A stretch of DNA of 64,000 bases from Lentibacillus siamensis (GCF_039522605.1 NZ_BAAADS010000025.1:372001-436000), one strand, 5' to 3'; counted from the stretch's first letter, positions 1-9,612 are shown. Numbers and translations: made by a program. The notes: generated from the sequence alone by a model not told the origin.

Positions 1-172
1 AAACGCCCTTCTAAAAAATATGTGAAATCTAAAGGTGTTAGTACAAGTTTATTCCACTATTCTGATTTTAACAAGCAATAATTTTTCAAATATAATTTTT
101 ATTGCAGAAGTTTCATTTTACCGATACAAAACGTAAGCAACGTCAGACCGAATGACAGTTGCGAGCATACCG
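1..172. other. Left-edge intergenic sequence
   Basis: This AT-rich stretch at the window edge holds no open frame with a ribosome site and no obvious hairpin. It leads directly into the tandem array that starts at 173. Confidence 0.5.
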
Positions 173-459
173 TTGATGTTTCACCGTTTGCGGTTGATGT
201 TCACCATTTGTAGTTGATGTTTTGCCGCTTGCGGTTGATGTTCGCTATTTGCGGTTGATGTTTTGCCGTTTGTGGTTGATGTTTTGCCGTTTGTGGTTGA
301 TGTTTTGCCGCTTGCGGTTGATGTTCGCTATTTGCGGTTGATGTTTTGCCGTTTGTGGTTGATGTTCGCTATTTGCGGTTGATGTTTTGCCGTTTGTGGT
401 TGATGTCCGCTGTTTGCGGTTGATGTTCGCTATTTGTGGTTGATGTCCACTTTTCGTAC
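173..459. repeat. Tandem array of 14 units, 20-21 bp each
   Basis: Fourteen contiguous units begin with TTGATGT at 173, 194, 214, 235, 255, 276, 297, 318, 338, 359, 379, 400, 420 and 440. Steps alternate between 20 and 21 bp, a mean near 20.5, so the array cannot be a coding repeat. Variants alternate between TTTTGCCGTTTGTGG-like and TCGCTATTTGCGG-like bodies. It sits just past the terminator of the formate dehydrogenase operon. Three other intergenic loci in the window show the same period with different cores. Confidence 0.9.
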
Positions 460-470
460 GAACATGAACG

Positions 471-510
471 AAAAACCCCGGATACACTGTTCCCTAGTGC
501 ATCCGGGGTC
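471..510 (-). terminator. Terminator of the formate dehydrogenase operon
   Basis: On the minus strand a stem ACCCCGGATGCACT pairs with AGTGTATCCGGGGT around a 7-nt loop and is followed by a T run. It lies 8 bp past the stop codon of the DUF1641 gene. Confidence 0.85.
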
Positions 511-518
511 CATCGTAA

Positions 519-986
519 TTATTCTTTTCCCATACCTTTCAGAAAGGCCAGCAGCATCGTAATACTCCGGTTTATTTCCGGGTCTTTCATCGCCTTCATC
601 AGATCGAAATATGATGTCTTATCGTTACTTTCCGAATTCCCTGCCGCCTCTATTCCGCTATTGAGTCGGCCGGTTAATTCTTTCAGCTCGTCTACTCTCA
701 GTTCACCAGCAAGAAATACCAGCTGCATCATATTTTCCAGTACCTTTTCATATTGCGGTTTATTCAGCTCGTTCATCACATTCTCAAGCGCGTCCTCTTT
801 ATGTTTAACGAGCGCATGACCCATGTCGAGCATTCCATTGTTATTCAATGTGCCCAGGAAGTCAATTCCTTTCAAAATGGCTTCCTTATTTTCACTCACC
901 GCTACCAATATTTCCTCGAGGTTGTCGTGCTGCATTTTTTCTTTCGGGATTTCCATTCGTTTTACATTTGAAATCGGATCAGCCAT
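519..986 (-). CDS. DUF1641 protein, formate dehydrogenase partner
   Basis: A 155-residue soluble protein of the DUF1641 family, the same arrangement as yrhD beside yrhE in Bacillus subtilis. Members are small helical proteins found almost only beside FdhF-type formate dehydrogenases, so a role in assembly or electron transfer of that enzyme is inferred from context. The start ATG at 986 has an AAGGTGA ribosome site and overlaps the end of fdhF by 8 bp, which implies translational coupling. The gene ends 8 bp before a strong terminator, so it is the last gene of the operon. No cysteine cluster is visible, so it probably carries no metal centre itself. Confidence 0.85.
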   Translation of the reverse strand: MADPISNVKRMEIPKEKMQHDNLEEILVAVSENKEAILKGIDFLGTLNNNGMLDMGHALVKHKEDALENVMNELNKPQYEKVLENMMQLVFLAGELRVDELKELTGRLNSGIEAAGNSESNDKTSYFDLMKAMKDPEINRSITMLLAFLKGMGKE

Positions 987-3930
987 TATGTCTCACCTTG
1001 CTTTCCGGGAAAATATAGTCACTCCTGTTCCACTTTTCCTCTACATTTACACTGATCTGCGGTTGCCGGTTTCCTCTGCGGTAATTATTCGGCGGTAATG
1101 GACTTTTTCCTTTCGTCTTAAGAACTTCCATTCTTACCGCGATTTCCTTGTATGCCGGTGTATTTGTGTCTTTATCAACGTTATTATCCGTTAGAAAGTT
1201 TACTGCTGTTTTACCGTTATCGTTTAATGGAAGATACACTTCTTTCCCGCTGACACGATCTGTTACATGCACAAGCCCGGTCACCTCGCCGGCATGGGAA
1301 ATCAGTTTAATTTCGGCTCCTTCCCGTACACCACGCTCTTCCGCCAATTCAGGGGAAATCTCGATAAACGCATTCGGCATCTTACTGGAAATAGCTTTTG
1401 ATTTATACGTCATGTTACCTTCATGGAAATGCTCCAGGACGCGACCATTATTCACATGCAGATCATATTCATCATCCGTTTCATACCGCAGATCAAATTC
1501 CAACGGGTACAGCCGCGCTTTTTTATCATCGAACGGAAAACCCTCCACATACAGCAATGGTGTATCCGTCCCATCCGCGGCTACTGGCCACTGCAGGCTG
1601 TTATAATCTGTCAGACGCCCGTAGCTGACACCGGCAAACAATGGTGCCAATGAGGCAGCTTCATCCATGATATCAGATGGACTGTCATATCCCCATTCAT
1701 AATCAAGACGTCCGGCCAGTTCCATAATGATCTCCCAGTCCGGGCGGGAATCGCCAACCGGATCAAGTGCTTTGTATAATCGCTGAATCCGACGCTCTGT
1801 ATTGGTAAACGTTCCTTCTTTCTCCAGACTTGGAACAGCCGGCAAAATAACATCGGCATATTGGGCAGTTTTCGTTAAAAATAAATCCTGGACAACGAAG
1901 AAATCCAGCTGTTCAAAAGCAGCACGGACATAATTAATATTTGCATCGACAACACCTGTATCTTCACCAAGTACATAAAGCGAATGGAGTTCTCCAGCAT
2001 GAATCGCTTCAATCATTTCGTGGTTGTCTTTACCCGGCTCTGCTGGTATTTCGACACCCCAGGCATTTTCATACCGTTTCCGGACAGCGTCGTCCGCAAC
2101 TTTGTCATAGCCCGGAAAGAAATTTGGCATGCTGCCGAAATCACTGCATCCCTGTACATTATTATGTCCGCGCAAAGGATATGCACCGGTTCCATTTCGC
2201 ATATAGTTACCGGTTACAAGCAGCAAATTGGAAATGGCCGTACTTGTATCACTGCCAAGCTGATGCTGCGTAACCCCCATCGCCCAGCAAATTGCCACTT
2301 TGTCGACACTGACAATCTGTTTTGCAATTGATTTCAGTTCATCCTGTGGTATACCAGTTAATTCTTCAGCATACTCCAAGGTAAATTTGTTCAGGCTTTC
2401 CCTGTAAACGTCAAAATCGTTAACCCACTTCTCAATAAAGGCACGGTTTTCCCAGCCCTGGTCAATGATATATTTCGTTACTGCTGAAAGCCAGACGAGG
2501 TCTGTCCCGCTTTTCGGCTGGTAAAATTTATCCGCGCGCTGTCCCATTTCATGCTTGCGCAGATCAAATACATACAGTTTTTGTCCGAACAATTTTTGTG
2601 AACGCTTAATTCGCGATGCCAGCACCGGATGCGATTCCGCTGTGTTGGACCCGATTGTGATGACCATTTCCGCTTCAGCAATATCATCAATCGAACCGGA
2701 ATCACCGCCATGTCCCACCGTACGGAAAAGTCCTTTTGTAGCTGGTGACTGACAATAGCGTGAACAGTTGTCAACATTGTTCGTCCCGATTACCTGACGG
2801 GCCAGTTTCTGCATGACATATGATTCCTCATTGGTTGCTTTCGATGATGAAATAAAACCAAGTGCATCAGCACCCTTATCCTTTTTAATCTCGGTAAAAC
2901 GGCTGGCAACATAATCCAACGCCTCGTCCCATTCCACTTCAACAAAGGAATCGTCTTGGCGGATCAACGGTTTAGTGAGACGCTCCTCGGAATTCACGTA
3001 ATCCCAGCCAAATTTCCCCTTTATACACGTGGATATTCCGTTTGCCGGTGAATCCTGCTGTGGTTCAACCTTCAACACTTTCCGGTCTTTTGTCCACACA
3101 TCGAACGTGCAGCCTACACCACAATATGTACAGACTGTTTTGGTCTTTTCAATACGCTCCTCCCGCATCGAAGCTTCCGTATCTGATACAGCAAATAAAG
3201 GACCATAGCCTGGTTCTGCTTTTTTGGTCACTTCAATCATCGACCTTAGTAGACCTGGACCGTGATCAGTCATATAACCTGCTTCCCCGACCATGTCAGT
3301 TTCCATTAATGCGTTGCACGGACAAACCGTAACACACTGTCCGCAGCTTACACATGAGGACTGATCAATCGGAACATCATCATCCCAAACAACTCGAGGC
3401 TGTTCACGATTCCAGTCAATCAAAAGTGTTTCATTGACCTGCACATCCTGACAGACTTCCACACACCTTCCGCATAAAATGCATTGATCCGGGTCATACC
3501 GGTAAAAAGGACTGGAGTTGTCCACTTCATACGGTTTCGCCTGAAATGGCCGTGACTGATGTTCCAGACCAAATTCTGCTACTGTATTATGAATCTCACA
3601 TGTTCCGTTATTGTAATCGCAAACGGTGCAATACAATTCATGCTTTTCCAATATCCGGTCAAGCGCTTCTTTCTGGGAAGCATTGACCTGTTCAATTTTT
3701 GTATTGACATTCATTCCGGACTCCACCGTAGTGCCGCATGCTCTGGCAAGCTCACCGTTCACCTGGACAAGGCAGGTATCACATGTTTGAACCGGCCCAA
3801 GTGCTTCGTTATAACATATTTGCGGAACAAATACATCGGTGGTATTAATTAAATCCAGCAGATTTTGCCCCGGATCAGCAAGAAACTCTTCCCCATTTAT
3901 TTTCACAATAAGATGATTCTGATTAAGCAC
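979..3930 (-). CDS. fdhF: Formate dehydrogenase alpha subunit (molybdopterin)
   Basis: A 983-residue oxidoreductase that should oxidise formate to CO2 in the cytoplasm. In order: an N-terminal 2Fe-2S domain (C39, C50, C53, C65), a NuoG-like cysteine segment (C101, C104, C111), a two-cluster ferredoxin domain (C140, C143, C146, C150 and C183, C186, C189, C193), a 4Fe-4S motif (C257, C260, C264, C292), the molybdopterin domain with Cys (not selenocysteine) at C383 as the probable Mo ligand, and a C-terminal molydopterin-binding barrel. Length and order match B. subtilis YrhE/YjgC. The GTG start at 3930 has an AAGGAGG site 8 bp upstream. fdhD lies 12 bp upstream and the DUF1641 gene overlaps downstream. 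The electron acceptor is not evident from sequence. Confidence 0.95.
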   Translation of the reverse strand: MLNQNHLIVKINGEEFLADPGQNLLDLINTTDVFVPQICYNEALGPVQTCDTCLVQVNGELARACGTTVESGMNVNTKIEQVNASQKEALDRILEKHELYCTVCDYNNGTCEIHNTVAEFGLEHQSRPFQAKPYEVDNSSPFYRYDPDQCILCGRCVEVCQDVQVNETLLIDWNREQPRVVWDDDVPIDQSSCVSCGQCVTVCPCNALMETDMVGEAGYMTDHGPGLLRSMIEVTKKAEPGYGPLFAVSDTEASMREERIEKTKTVCTYCGVGCTFDVWTKDRKVLKVEPQQDSPANGISTCIKGKFGWDYVNSEERLTKPLIRQDDSFVEVEWDEALDYVASRFTEIKKDKGADALGFISSSKATNEESYVMQKLARQVIGTNNVDNCSRYCQSPATKGLFRTVGHGGDSGSIDDIAEAEMVITIGSNTAESHPVLASRIKRSQKLFGQKLYVFDLRKHEMGQRADKFYQPKSGTDLVWLSAVTKYIIDQGWENRAFIEKWVNDFDVYRESLNKFTLEYAEELTGIPQDELKSIAKQIVSVDKVAICWAMGVTQHQLGSDTSTAISNLLLVTGNYMRNGTGAYPLRGHNNVQGCSDFGSMPNFFPGYDKVADDAVRKRYENAWGVEIPAEPGKDNHEMIEAIHAGELHSLYVLGEDTGVVDANINYVRAAFEQLDFFVVQDLFLTKTAQYADVILPAVPSLEKEGTFTNTERRIQRLYKALDPVGDSRPDWEIIMELAGRLDYEWGYDSPSDIMDEAASLAPLFAGVSYGRLTDYNSLQWPVAADGTDTPLLYVEGFPFDDKKARLYPLEFDLRYETDDEYDLHVNNGRVLEHFHEGNMTYKSKAISSKMPNAFIEISPELAEERGVREGAEIKLISHAGEVTGLVHVTDRVSGKEVYLPLNDNGKTAVNFLTDNNVDKDTNTPAYKEIAVRMEVLKTKGKSPLPPNNYRRGNRQPQISVNVEEKWNRSDYIFPESKVRHNG

Positions 3931-3942
3931 GAAATCCCCTCC

Positions 3943-4758
3943 TTAATTCGAAAAGCGAACATCACGATGGGAGGGGTCCCCAGTGACACGCTTTTCATGG
4001 GTATATACGTTCAGTTTATGTTCCCTTACAAAGCCAACTGCTGTTATCTGCAAATCATCAGCAAGCTTGAGCGCAAGATCCGTCGGTGCTGATTTGGCAA
4101 TTAGTAGACCGGCACCAATCTTGGAAACTTTTAAAATAACTTCCGATGAAATCCGGCCGCTGAATAAAATACATTTATCTTTCAGTGAAATTCGATTCTG
4201 CATAATGTGACCATATAATTTATCAAGTGCATTATGGCGGCCGATATCAATGGCTGAAGTAATAATGCCGCCAGCTGATGCCAATGCTGCCTGATGAACA
4301 CCACCTGTCCTTCCATATACTTCCGCTTTTTTATCAAAATCTGCCATTAACTGATAGACTTGTTCAGCTGAAAATTGAATAAAGGAATAGATGGTTTTCG
4401 CTGTTTTGACATCCTGCTTCAAGTAGAATTCCCTGCTTTTGCCGCAGCACGACCCGATCCATCGTTCCGTTCGCTCGGCAAACTCAACCCAGGTTGATAA
4501 TTCTGCATACGCAAACCCTTTATCCTCATCCACTGTTAACTTCAGCACCTGCTCAGCGGAACGAATTAATCCCTCTGAAGCTAAAAATCCTAAAACAAGC
4601 GGACGGATATCGTTTGGTGTGCAAACAATGGTTGCATATTGTTCACCGTTTATCATGATGGTGATCGCCGCTTCCCGGGCAATCTCATCATACTCCGTTT
4701 CCTTCAGATGATTGTGATATTTTGTCGTCGACCATAACGACAGACTCTTCTCATCCAT
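3943..4758 (-). CDS. fdhD: Formate dehydrogenase accessory sulfurtransferase FdhD
   Basis: FdhD passes sulfur to the molybdenum cofactor so that formate dehydrogenase becomes active. The SCCGKS motif near residues 103-108 holds the sulfur-carrying cysteines, and the family motifs GGVHQAAL and DIGRHNALDKL are present. An upstream in-frame ATG would add 18 residues, but ATG 4758 is preferred because GGGGGAGG lies 6 bp before it, giving 271 residues, usual for the family. The gene sits just upstream of fdhF, so maturation factor and client are probably made together. Confidence 0.93.
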   Translation of the reverse strand: MDEKSLSLWSTTKYHNHLKETEYDEIAREAAITIMINGEQYATIVCTPNDIRPLVLGFLASEGLIRSAEQVLKLTVDEDKGFAYAELSTWVEFAERTERWIGSCCGKSREFYLKQDVKTAKTIYSFIQFSAEQVYQLMADFDKKAEVYGRTGGVHQAALASAGGIITSAIDIGRHNALDKLYGHIMQNRISLKDKCILFSGRISSEVILKVSKIGAGLLIAKSAPTDLALKLADDLQITAVGFVREHKLNVYTHEKRVTGDPSHRDVRFSN

Positions 4759-4833
4759 TGATAACCTCCCCCACAGACAAATTCTAGATTTAACCTGAAT
4801 TTTCCTATTCACTGAATATTATAACATATAAGT

Positions 4834-6108
4834 TTATGGCATGATCTTGGAAGAATGATTATTGTTTATATTCGTGTTACTTTCTTTCATTTTCTTCATC
4901 TCCACCCGTATCCAAATGGAGACTATCAGAGAAACAATATGCATGATTCCAAATATTAATAGCGTCAACTGATAGCTTTGAGTGGAATCATAGATTAATG
5001 AAAGCAGCATTGGACCGACGACACCCGCAACAGCCCATGCTGTTAAAATATATCCATGTATCGCACCAAGCTGTTTTGTCCCGAATAAATCACCGATATA
5101 AGCCGGAACTGATGAAAAACCGCCGCCATAGCAGGAAACGATTGCAAACACTAAAATTTCAAACAGAATGACCGATGTAATGATTGGCAGTGAAAAATAA
5201 GAAATGATACCGATAATGAAGAAAACCGAATAGACATTAGGTCTTCCTATGTAATCGGAAATTGTTGCCCAGCCAAGTCTTCCGCCCCCATTAAACACGC
5301 CCATTATTCCAACCATGGAGGCTGCTGTTACCGCAGACATTCCTGTTATTTGCTGACCCATTGGCGATGCAACCGCTATGATGGCGATACCGGCCGTTGT
5401 ATTAAGAAACAACATGGTCCATAGCATCCAGAACGGTTTCGTTTTAACAGCCTCGTTCGCTGTCATCTGTGAAAGATCCTCTTTTCCGGAACTTTCGTTT
5501 ACTGCTTGATCCTGCATTCCCTTAGGTTTCCAATCCTTGGGGGGTGGAGCTAAATACTGCGATGCTCCCATCATAATGACAAGATAACTTGCACCCATAA
5601 TATAAAACGCATTGGAAATGCCTACCGAACTGACCAACGCTTCTCCAACGGGACCGCTAATAAGTGCCGCGAATCCAAATCCCATAATTGCCAAGCCAGT
5701 TGCAAGACCACGATGATCCGGAAACCACTTTACCAATGTGGAAACGGGTGCAATGTAGCCAATACCAAGTCCGATGCCACCAATCAAACCATAGAAAAAA
5801 TACATCATAAACAAAGATTCCATAGAAGTTGCCAACCCTGTTCCCATTACTCCTACACCAAAAAACGCCGCCGACAGCATACCTGAAACCCTGGGTCCCC
5901 TTTTCTCCACAAACTTTCCCATAAAAGCCGCTGAAAACCCAAGCAGAAAAATAGCAATACTGAATGCAAGCGAAATTTGGCTGGTACTCCAACCAAATTC
6001 ATTTGCCATGGGATTTGTAAATACACTCCACGCATATGCTGAACCTATACATATATGTATTCCAACTCCCGATAATGCTATCAGCCACCGGTTTTTCACT
6101 TTACTCAT
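4834..6108 (-). CDS. MFS transporter, oxalate:formate antiporter family
   Basis: A 424-residue membrane carrier with about twelve hydrophobic segments. The N-terminal NRWLIALSGVGIHICIGSAY region and the glycine-rich GGIGLGIGYIAPVSTLVKWF loop are typical of the OFA family (OxlT, YhjX). Family members exchange or import small carboxylates. Location directly upstream of fdhD and fdhF suggests formate or oxalate, but the substrate cannot be read from sequence. ATG 6108 was chosen over an in-frame start six codons upstream because AAGGAG lies just before it. The tail is charged and Asn-rich. Confidence 0.85.
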   Translation of the reverse strand: MSKVKNRWLIALSGVGIHICIGSAYAWSVFTNPMANEFGWSTSQISLAFSIAIFLLGFSAAFMGKFVEKRGPRVSGMLSAAFFGVGVMGTGLATSMESLFMMYFFYGLIGGIGLGIGYIAPVSTLVKWFPDHRGLATGLAIMGFGFAALISGPVGEALVSSVGISNAFYIMGASYLVIMMGASQYLAPPPKDWKPKGMQDQAVNESSGKEDLSQMTANEAVKTKPFWMLWTMLFLNTTAGIAIIAVASPMGQQITGMSAVTAASMVGIMGVFNGGGRLGWATISDYIGRPNVYSVFFIIGIISYFSLPIITSVILFEILVFAIVSCYGGGFSSVPAYIGDLFGTKQLGAIHGYILTAWAVAGVVGPMLLSLIYDSTQSYQLTLLIFGIMHIVSLIVSIWIRVEMKKMKESNTNINNNHSSKIMP

Positions 6109-6175
6109 AATCTCACTCCTTAACAAATTTATGAAATCACCATCTAATGGTGTATTCCTGTGTTTTCAGTTAATC

Positions 6176-6189
6176 GTAAAGCGGTTACA
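6176..6189 (-). promoter_or_regulatory. Possible CcpA (cre) site before the OFA carrier
   Basis: GTAAAGCGGTTACA matches ten of the twelve fixed positions of the cre consensus TGWAANCGNTNWCA. It lies 68-81 bp upstream of the carrier start, suggesting catabolite control. Motif match only. Confidence 0.35.
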
Positions 6190-6308
6190 ATTTTGAGTAA
6201 GTATGCAGTAGCTTAGAAGTTTTGGAAAACGTCACGAATTTTAAAATAATATTAAGGGAAATAATAGCACAATCATCTAAATAAAACAATTATTCAAACT
6301 CTTTATCG

Positions 6309-6343
6309 AAAAAGACATTCCGCACTAGGCAGAATGTCTTTTT
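6309..6343 (-). terminator. Terminator of the glutamate dehydrogenase-like gene
   Basis: AAAAAGACATTC and GAATGTCTTTTT form a 12-bp stem around an 11-nt loop. Runs on both sides make it bidirectional in form. It ends 3 bp before the stop of the minus-strand dehydrogenase gene. Confidence 0.85.
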
Positions 6344-6345
6344 CA

Positions 6346-7725
6346 TCAATATAATTTTCCCTGTCGATACAGAATGGTGGAAATCTTCATTACGGCATGA
6401 ATATAGCAATTCTGACGCAATGGAAATGGATCACCGAAAAACTGCGGTAAAATGGTATCAAATGTTTTTTTCATTTTATCAAATAAGCGTTTATACACTT
6501 CTTCCTCACTGAAAAACTGTGTCTCCCTGCCTTGAAGCCATTCAAAATAGGAAACGATCACACCACCGGCATTGGTCAGAATATCCGGTGCGATAATGAT
6601 TCCTTTTTCACTGAGATACTGGTCTGCTTCAGTGGTTATTGGGGCGTTGGCTCCTTCGATAATGATCTTCGCTTTAACATCGGTTACGTTATCTTTATGA
6701 ATTTGTCCGCCAAGTGCTGCCAAACATAATACATCAACATCCAGTGTTAAGACATCATCCCGATCCCTTATTTCGGCTTTAACATCCGCTTCCTGAAGCT
6801 GATGGTCATCGACTGGCAAATCCCCACCACGATTAGATGTGTATTTTACCAGTGCCGGAATATCCAAGCCATCGGAATTATACAGCGTAACATGCCGGTC
6901 ACTGACTGCCACAATTTTGTTATTCAGATAATTACACTGAAAAGCTTCCAAGGCTGCAACCGAGCCAACGTTCCCAAACCCTTGAACTGCCATTGTCAGC
7001 GTTTTGTCCTTATGTTCCAGTGCAGTTTTGGCGAAAATATTATCCCGTTCAGCAAGCCATTTCTCCTGTTCGTTTACGAAGTTATGAAGCATATAACGAA
7101 ACGTGAAATATACACCTTTGCCGGTCGCTTCTCTTCGCCCTAGTGAACCGCCATTCAGAACACTCTTGCCAGTGAAACTTCCTCGATAAGGCAGCCCCGG
7201 CCGGATACTCTTATATTCCCCCATCATCCAGTCCATTTCCCTGTCACCGGATCCGACATCCGGCGCTGGAATATCTTTGTCCGGTCCAAGAATTTCACTA
7301 AAGTACTGAACATATTTTTTACAAATCAAATTGAGCTCCCTGACACTGAATTCCCTTGGATTAATAACAATTCCACCCTTACCTCCGCCAAATGGAACCT
7401 CATGCAGCGCATTTTTAAGCGTCATAAGCGAGGCAAGGTTTATCACTTCACCTTCCTCAACCGATTCGTGAAACCGGATGCCTCCCTTGTATGGACCTAA
7501 AATATTATTATGCTGTACACGGAAAGCGGGAATCCGGATAACCTGTTCATCTTCCATCGTAACCCGTAAAAAGGATTTGCTGACATGATTCGGAGTGGAT
7601 AAAATGGAAACGAGTGAAGTAAATGCCTTTTGTCTCGATTGTCCCGTCAATTCAGGTAAAAAAGATGTATCATCCAACAGTGCATCAAGCGATTCTTTCA
7701 CAATATCTGCAGTACTGTGAGCCAT
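6346..7725 (-). CDS. Glu/Leu/Phe/Val dehydrogenase family enzyme
   Basis: A 459-residue dehydrogenase that most likely interconverts glutamate and 2-oxoglutarate. The N-terminal domain has GPYKGGIRFHE (near 78-87) and PFGGGKGGI (111-119) with the catalytic Lys116, and the conserved PAPDVGSGDREMDWM segment follows. The Rossmann domain has GFGNVGS. It is about 30 residues longer than B. subtilis GudB/RocG; the extra length is around residues 210-240, so leucine or another branched substrate is not excluded. The start ATG 7725 has a GGGGGT site. It is transcribed alone and ends at its own terminator. Confidence 0.88.
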   Translation of the reverse strand: MAHSTADIVKESLDALLDDTSFLPELTGQSRQKAFTSLVSILSTPNHVSKSFLRVTMEDEQVIRIPAFRVQHNNILGPYKGGIRFHESVEEGEVINLASLMTLKNALHEVPFGGGKGGIVINPREFSVRELNLICKKYVQYFSEILGPDKDIPAPDVGSGDREMDWMMGEYKSIRPGLPYRGSFTGKSVLNGGSLGRREATGKGVYFTFRYMLHNFVNEQEKWLAERDNIFAKTALEHKDKTLTMAVQGFGNVGSVAALEAFQCNYLNNKIVAVSDRHVTLYNSDGLDIPALVKYTSNRGGDLPVDDHQLQEADVKAEIRDRDDVLTLDVDVLCLAALGGQIHKDNVTDVKAKIIIEGANAPITTEADQYLSEKGIIIAPDILTNAGGVIVSYFEWLQGRETQFFSEEEVYKRLFDKMKKTFDTILPQFFGDPFPLRQNCYIHAVMKISTILYRQGKLY

Positions 7726-7770
7726 AACATAACCCCCATCATTAAAAATTTTCAGTATATAATGAGTGTA

Positions 7771-9252
7771 TCAAAAATGCTGTGACAAAAGCGAATCATT
7801 TCCAACTATGATGGAGGCCTGCCGATCATGGTCAAAACAGAAAAACAGCCAAAACAGTAGATACAAACAACCCGAGAATAACCGGAAAAAATTTTTGCGA
7901 ACTAGTTCCATGACGGAAACGCCGCAAAAACCGGCAATTGCAATCATGGATGACCATGCGACAATCGTTCCGCCACCGGTCCAGATGGAGCCCATCTGCC
8001 CGATTGCGGCAAGTGTACCAGGATCAATGGAACCGCTGCTTAATGATGAGGCAAGTGCACCGGTCAACGGAAGACCGGAAAAGCCAGATCCGTCAAGTCC
8101 GGTTATGATCCCAATGATAAGAATACTGAAAGCGGCAAACAGTGCACTTTCAGGAAGATACTGCTGAGATGATTGAACAAGGTCAAACAATAGCCCAGGT
8201 GCATTTTCATCCACTCCAAGAATGCTGCCGGAGAAATCTGAACTTCCCAGGAAGAAAAATCCAGCTATCGGTATTACCGGCCCCATTGCCTTGAAAGCAA
8301 ACACAAAACCTTCCGTAATATGATTACTAATATAGTCGAGTGCATGGTGCCGGCCGAATGCAACCGTTGACAGCAATAGCAGAATAACAGCTACACCACC
8401 GATAAATGCTGCCCCATCACCACCTTCAAAACCACTCATCCTTCCTGCCTGCAGTTTTGAATACATCATGAAAATAACTACCGCTAAAAGCGATATCGGA
8501 ACAAGAACCGCAAACAATTTACTCCATGTATGCAGATGGGCGGCGTGATTCTTGTTTGCAGATTCTTTTGTCGCCTGCATAGCCTCCAATTCCACTTCAT
8601 TTTCCGGACTGTCTTTTGTCCGAATGGATTTCCGGTACATAATGTAGGCAAGACCTATTGCCACAGCCCCGGTAATAATCGACAATATCAATGCCTTATC
8701 TGTTATAAGGCCAACATCAATTCCAGCCGATTTTGCCGACAAACTCGGGGCCACCTGCACAATGTAATCTGAGGACAATGCCATCCCCTGCCCCGCTAAA
8801 GCCACAGCAACCGCTGCCAGCAATGCCGGTAACCCTGACCGGATTGCTGCCGGCACGAGCAATGCACAAATCAGAGGGACTGCCGGTGTTGGCCAGAAGA
8901 AAAGTGATATAACATACGTTACAGCTATCAAAACAAAGAACGAAACATGGCCATTGATCATCACCTTCTGAATCGGCTGAATCATTCTTCGATCAGCACC
9001 AAGGTCACGAAGCGAGTGCAGTAATGCCATCATGAATGTAATAATCAGGAAAATGCTGAAAAGTTCTTTCGCCGCAACCAGATTGGCATTAAAGATGGAA
9101 GTAAACCCATCCACTACACTGCCGTTATATACCCAGGCGATGACAAATGTCCCCAGCAATGAAGGGAGCACCACACCTTTTCGGAAAATCATTGTTAAAA
9201 TAATGATTAGCGTGAATAAACCATATAACCAATGCGAAATAGTCAGCTCCAT
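7771..9252 (-). CDS. Multi-pass membrane permease, substrate unknown
   Basis: A 493-residue integral membrane protein with about twelve hydrophobic helices and a charged cytoplasmic loop near residues 205-240. Two re-entrant-looking halves (FFWPTPAVPLICALLVPAAI and the SGFSGLPLTGALASSLSSG region) resemble the ion-transporter superfamily that includes citrate, gluconate and C4-dicarboxylate carriers, but I cannot name the family with confidence. ATG 9252 is favoured over an upstream in-frame start because AAGGAAGTGG precedes it. The following dehydrogenase gene is 45 bp downstream on the same strand, so amino-acid or carboxylate uptake is a reasonable guess only. Confidence 0.7.
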   Translation of the reverse strand: MELTISHWLYGLFTLIIILTMIFRKGVVLPSLLGTFVIAWVYNGSVVDGFTSIFNANLVAAKELFSIFLIITFMMALLHSLRDLGADRRMIQPIQKVMINGHVSFFVLIAVTYVISLFFWPTPAVPLICALLVPAAIRSGLPALLAAVAVALAGQGMALSSDYIVQVAPSLSAKSAGIDVGLITDKALILSIITGAVAIGLAYIMYRKSIRTKDSPENEVELEAMQATKESANKNHAAHLHTWSKLFAVLVPISLLAVVIFMMYSKLQAGRMSGFEGGDGAAFIGGVAVILLLLSTVAFGRHHALDYISNHITEGFVFAFKAMGPVIPIAGFFFLGSSDFSGSILGVDENAPGLLFDLVQSSQQYLPESALFAAFSILIIGIITGLDGSGFSGLPLTGALASSLSSGSIDPGTLAAIGQMGSIWTGGGTIVAWSSMIAIAGFCGVSVMELVRKNFFRLFSGCLYLLFWLFFCFDHDRQASIIVGNDSLLSQHF

Positions 9253-9398
9253 TGCAACCACTTCCTTTTTTAGTGTGCTATAGCCTATGCACATGGGTAG
9301 AAAGTGGTGTCAAGTATAATGGAGCTTCTATTGCCACGTGATATTTTATTGGTAGATGATATATTCAGACGCACGTGCCGAAATTCATCTTTTCCAGT

Positions 9399-9533
9399 TT
9401 ATGCTTCTTTCTCTGCCTTCTCCGCACATTTATTGCACAACAATTTACCGCCAATCTGTTCACCGTCAAAGAAACCATTTTCACAATAAACCTTCTTCTC
9501 ACAGGACTGGCACTGCCCGATTAATTCTCTCAT
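9399..9533 (-). CDS. Small zinc-ribbon protein
   Basis: A 44-residue peptide with two CxxC pairs (CQSC near 8-11 and CNKC near 33-36), the spacing of a single rubredoxin-like zinc ribbon. The ATG at 9533 has AGAGGTGA upstream; an earlier in-frame start lacks a ribosome site. It sits just past the thiT terminator. Function is unknown; such peptides often bind nucleic acid or serve as metal-binding accessories. Confidence 0.72.
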   Translation of the reverse strand: MRELIGQCQSCEKKVYCENGFFDGEQIGGKLLCNKCAEKAEKEA

Positions 9534-9559
9534 TATTATCACCTCTGACTTAATTATAG

Positions 9560-9592
9560 AAAAATAGTCCCTTGCATGCAAAGGACTATTTC
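9560..9592 (-). terminator. Terminator of thiT
   Basis: AAATAGTCCTTTGCATGCAAGGGACTATTT is almost fully self-complementary and ends in a T run on the minus strand, 21 bp past the thiT stop. Confidence 0.8.
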
Positions 9593-9612
9593 CGGTGAGT
9601 GGAATATTGTAA

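Noticed and set aside
173..459. Array could be a CRISPR
   Set aside because: Units are contiguous and 20-21 bp, without unique spacers of 30 bp or more, and no cas genes occur in the window.
245..487. Minus-strand frame of 80 codons through the array
   Set aside because: It only reads the repeat, has no ribosome site, and unit length is not a multiple of three.
436..819. Plus-strand frame over the DUF1641 gene
   Set aside because: It is antisense to a well-supported gene and has no ribosome site.
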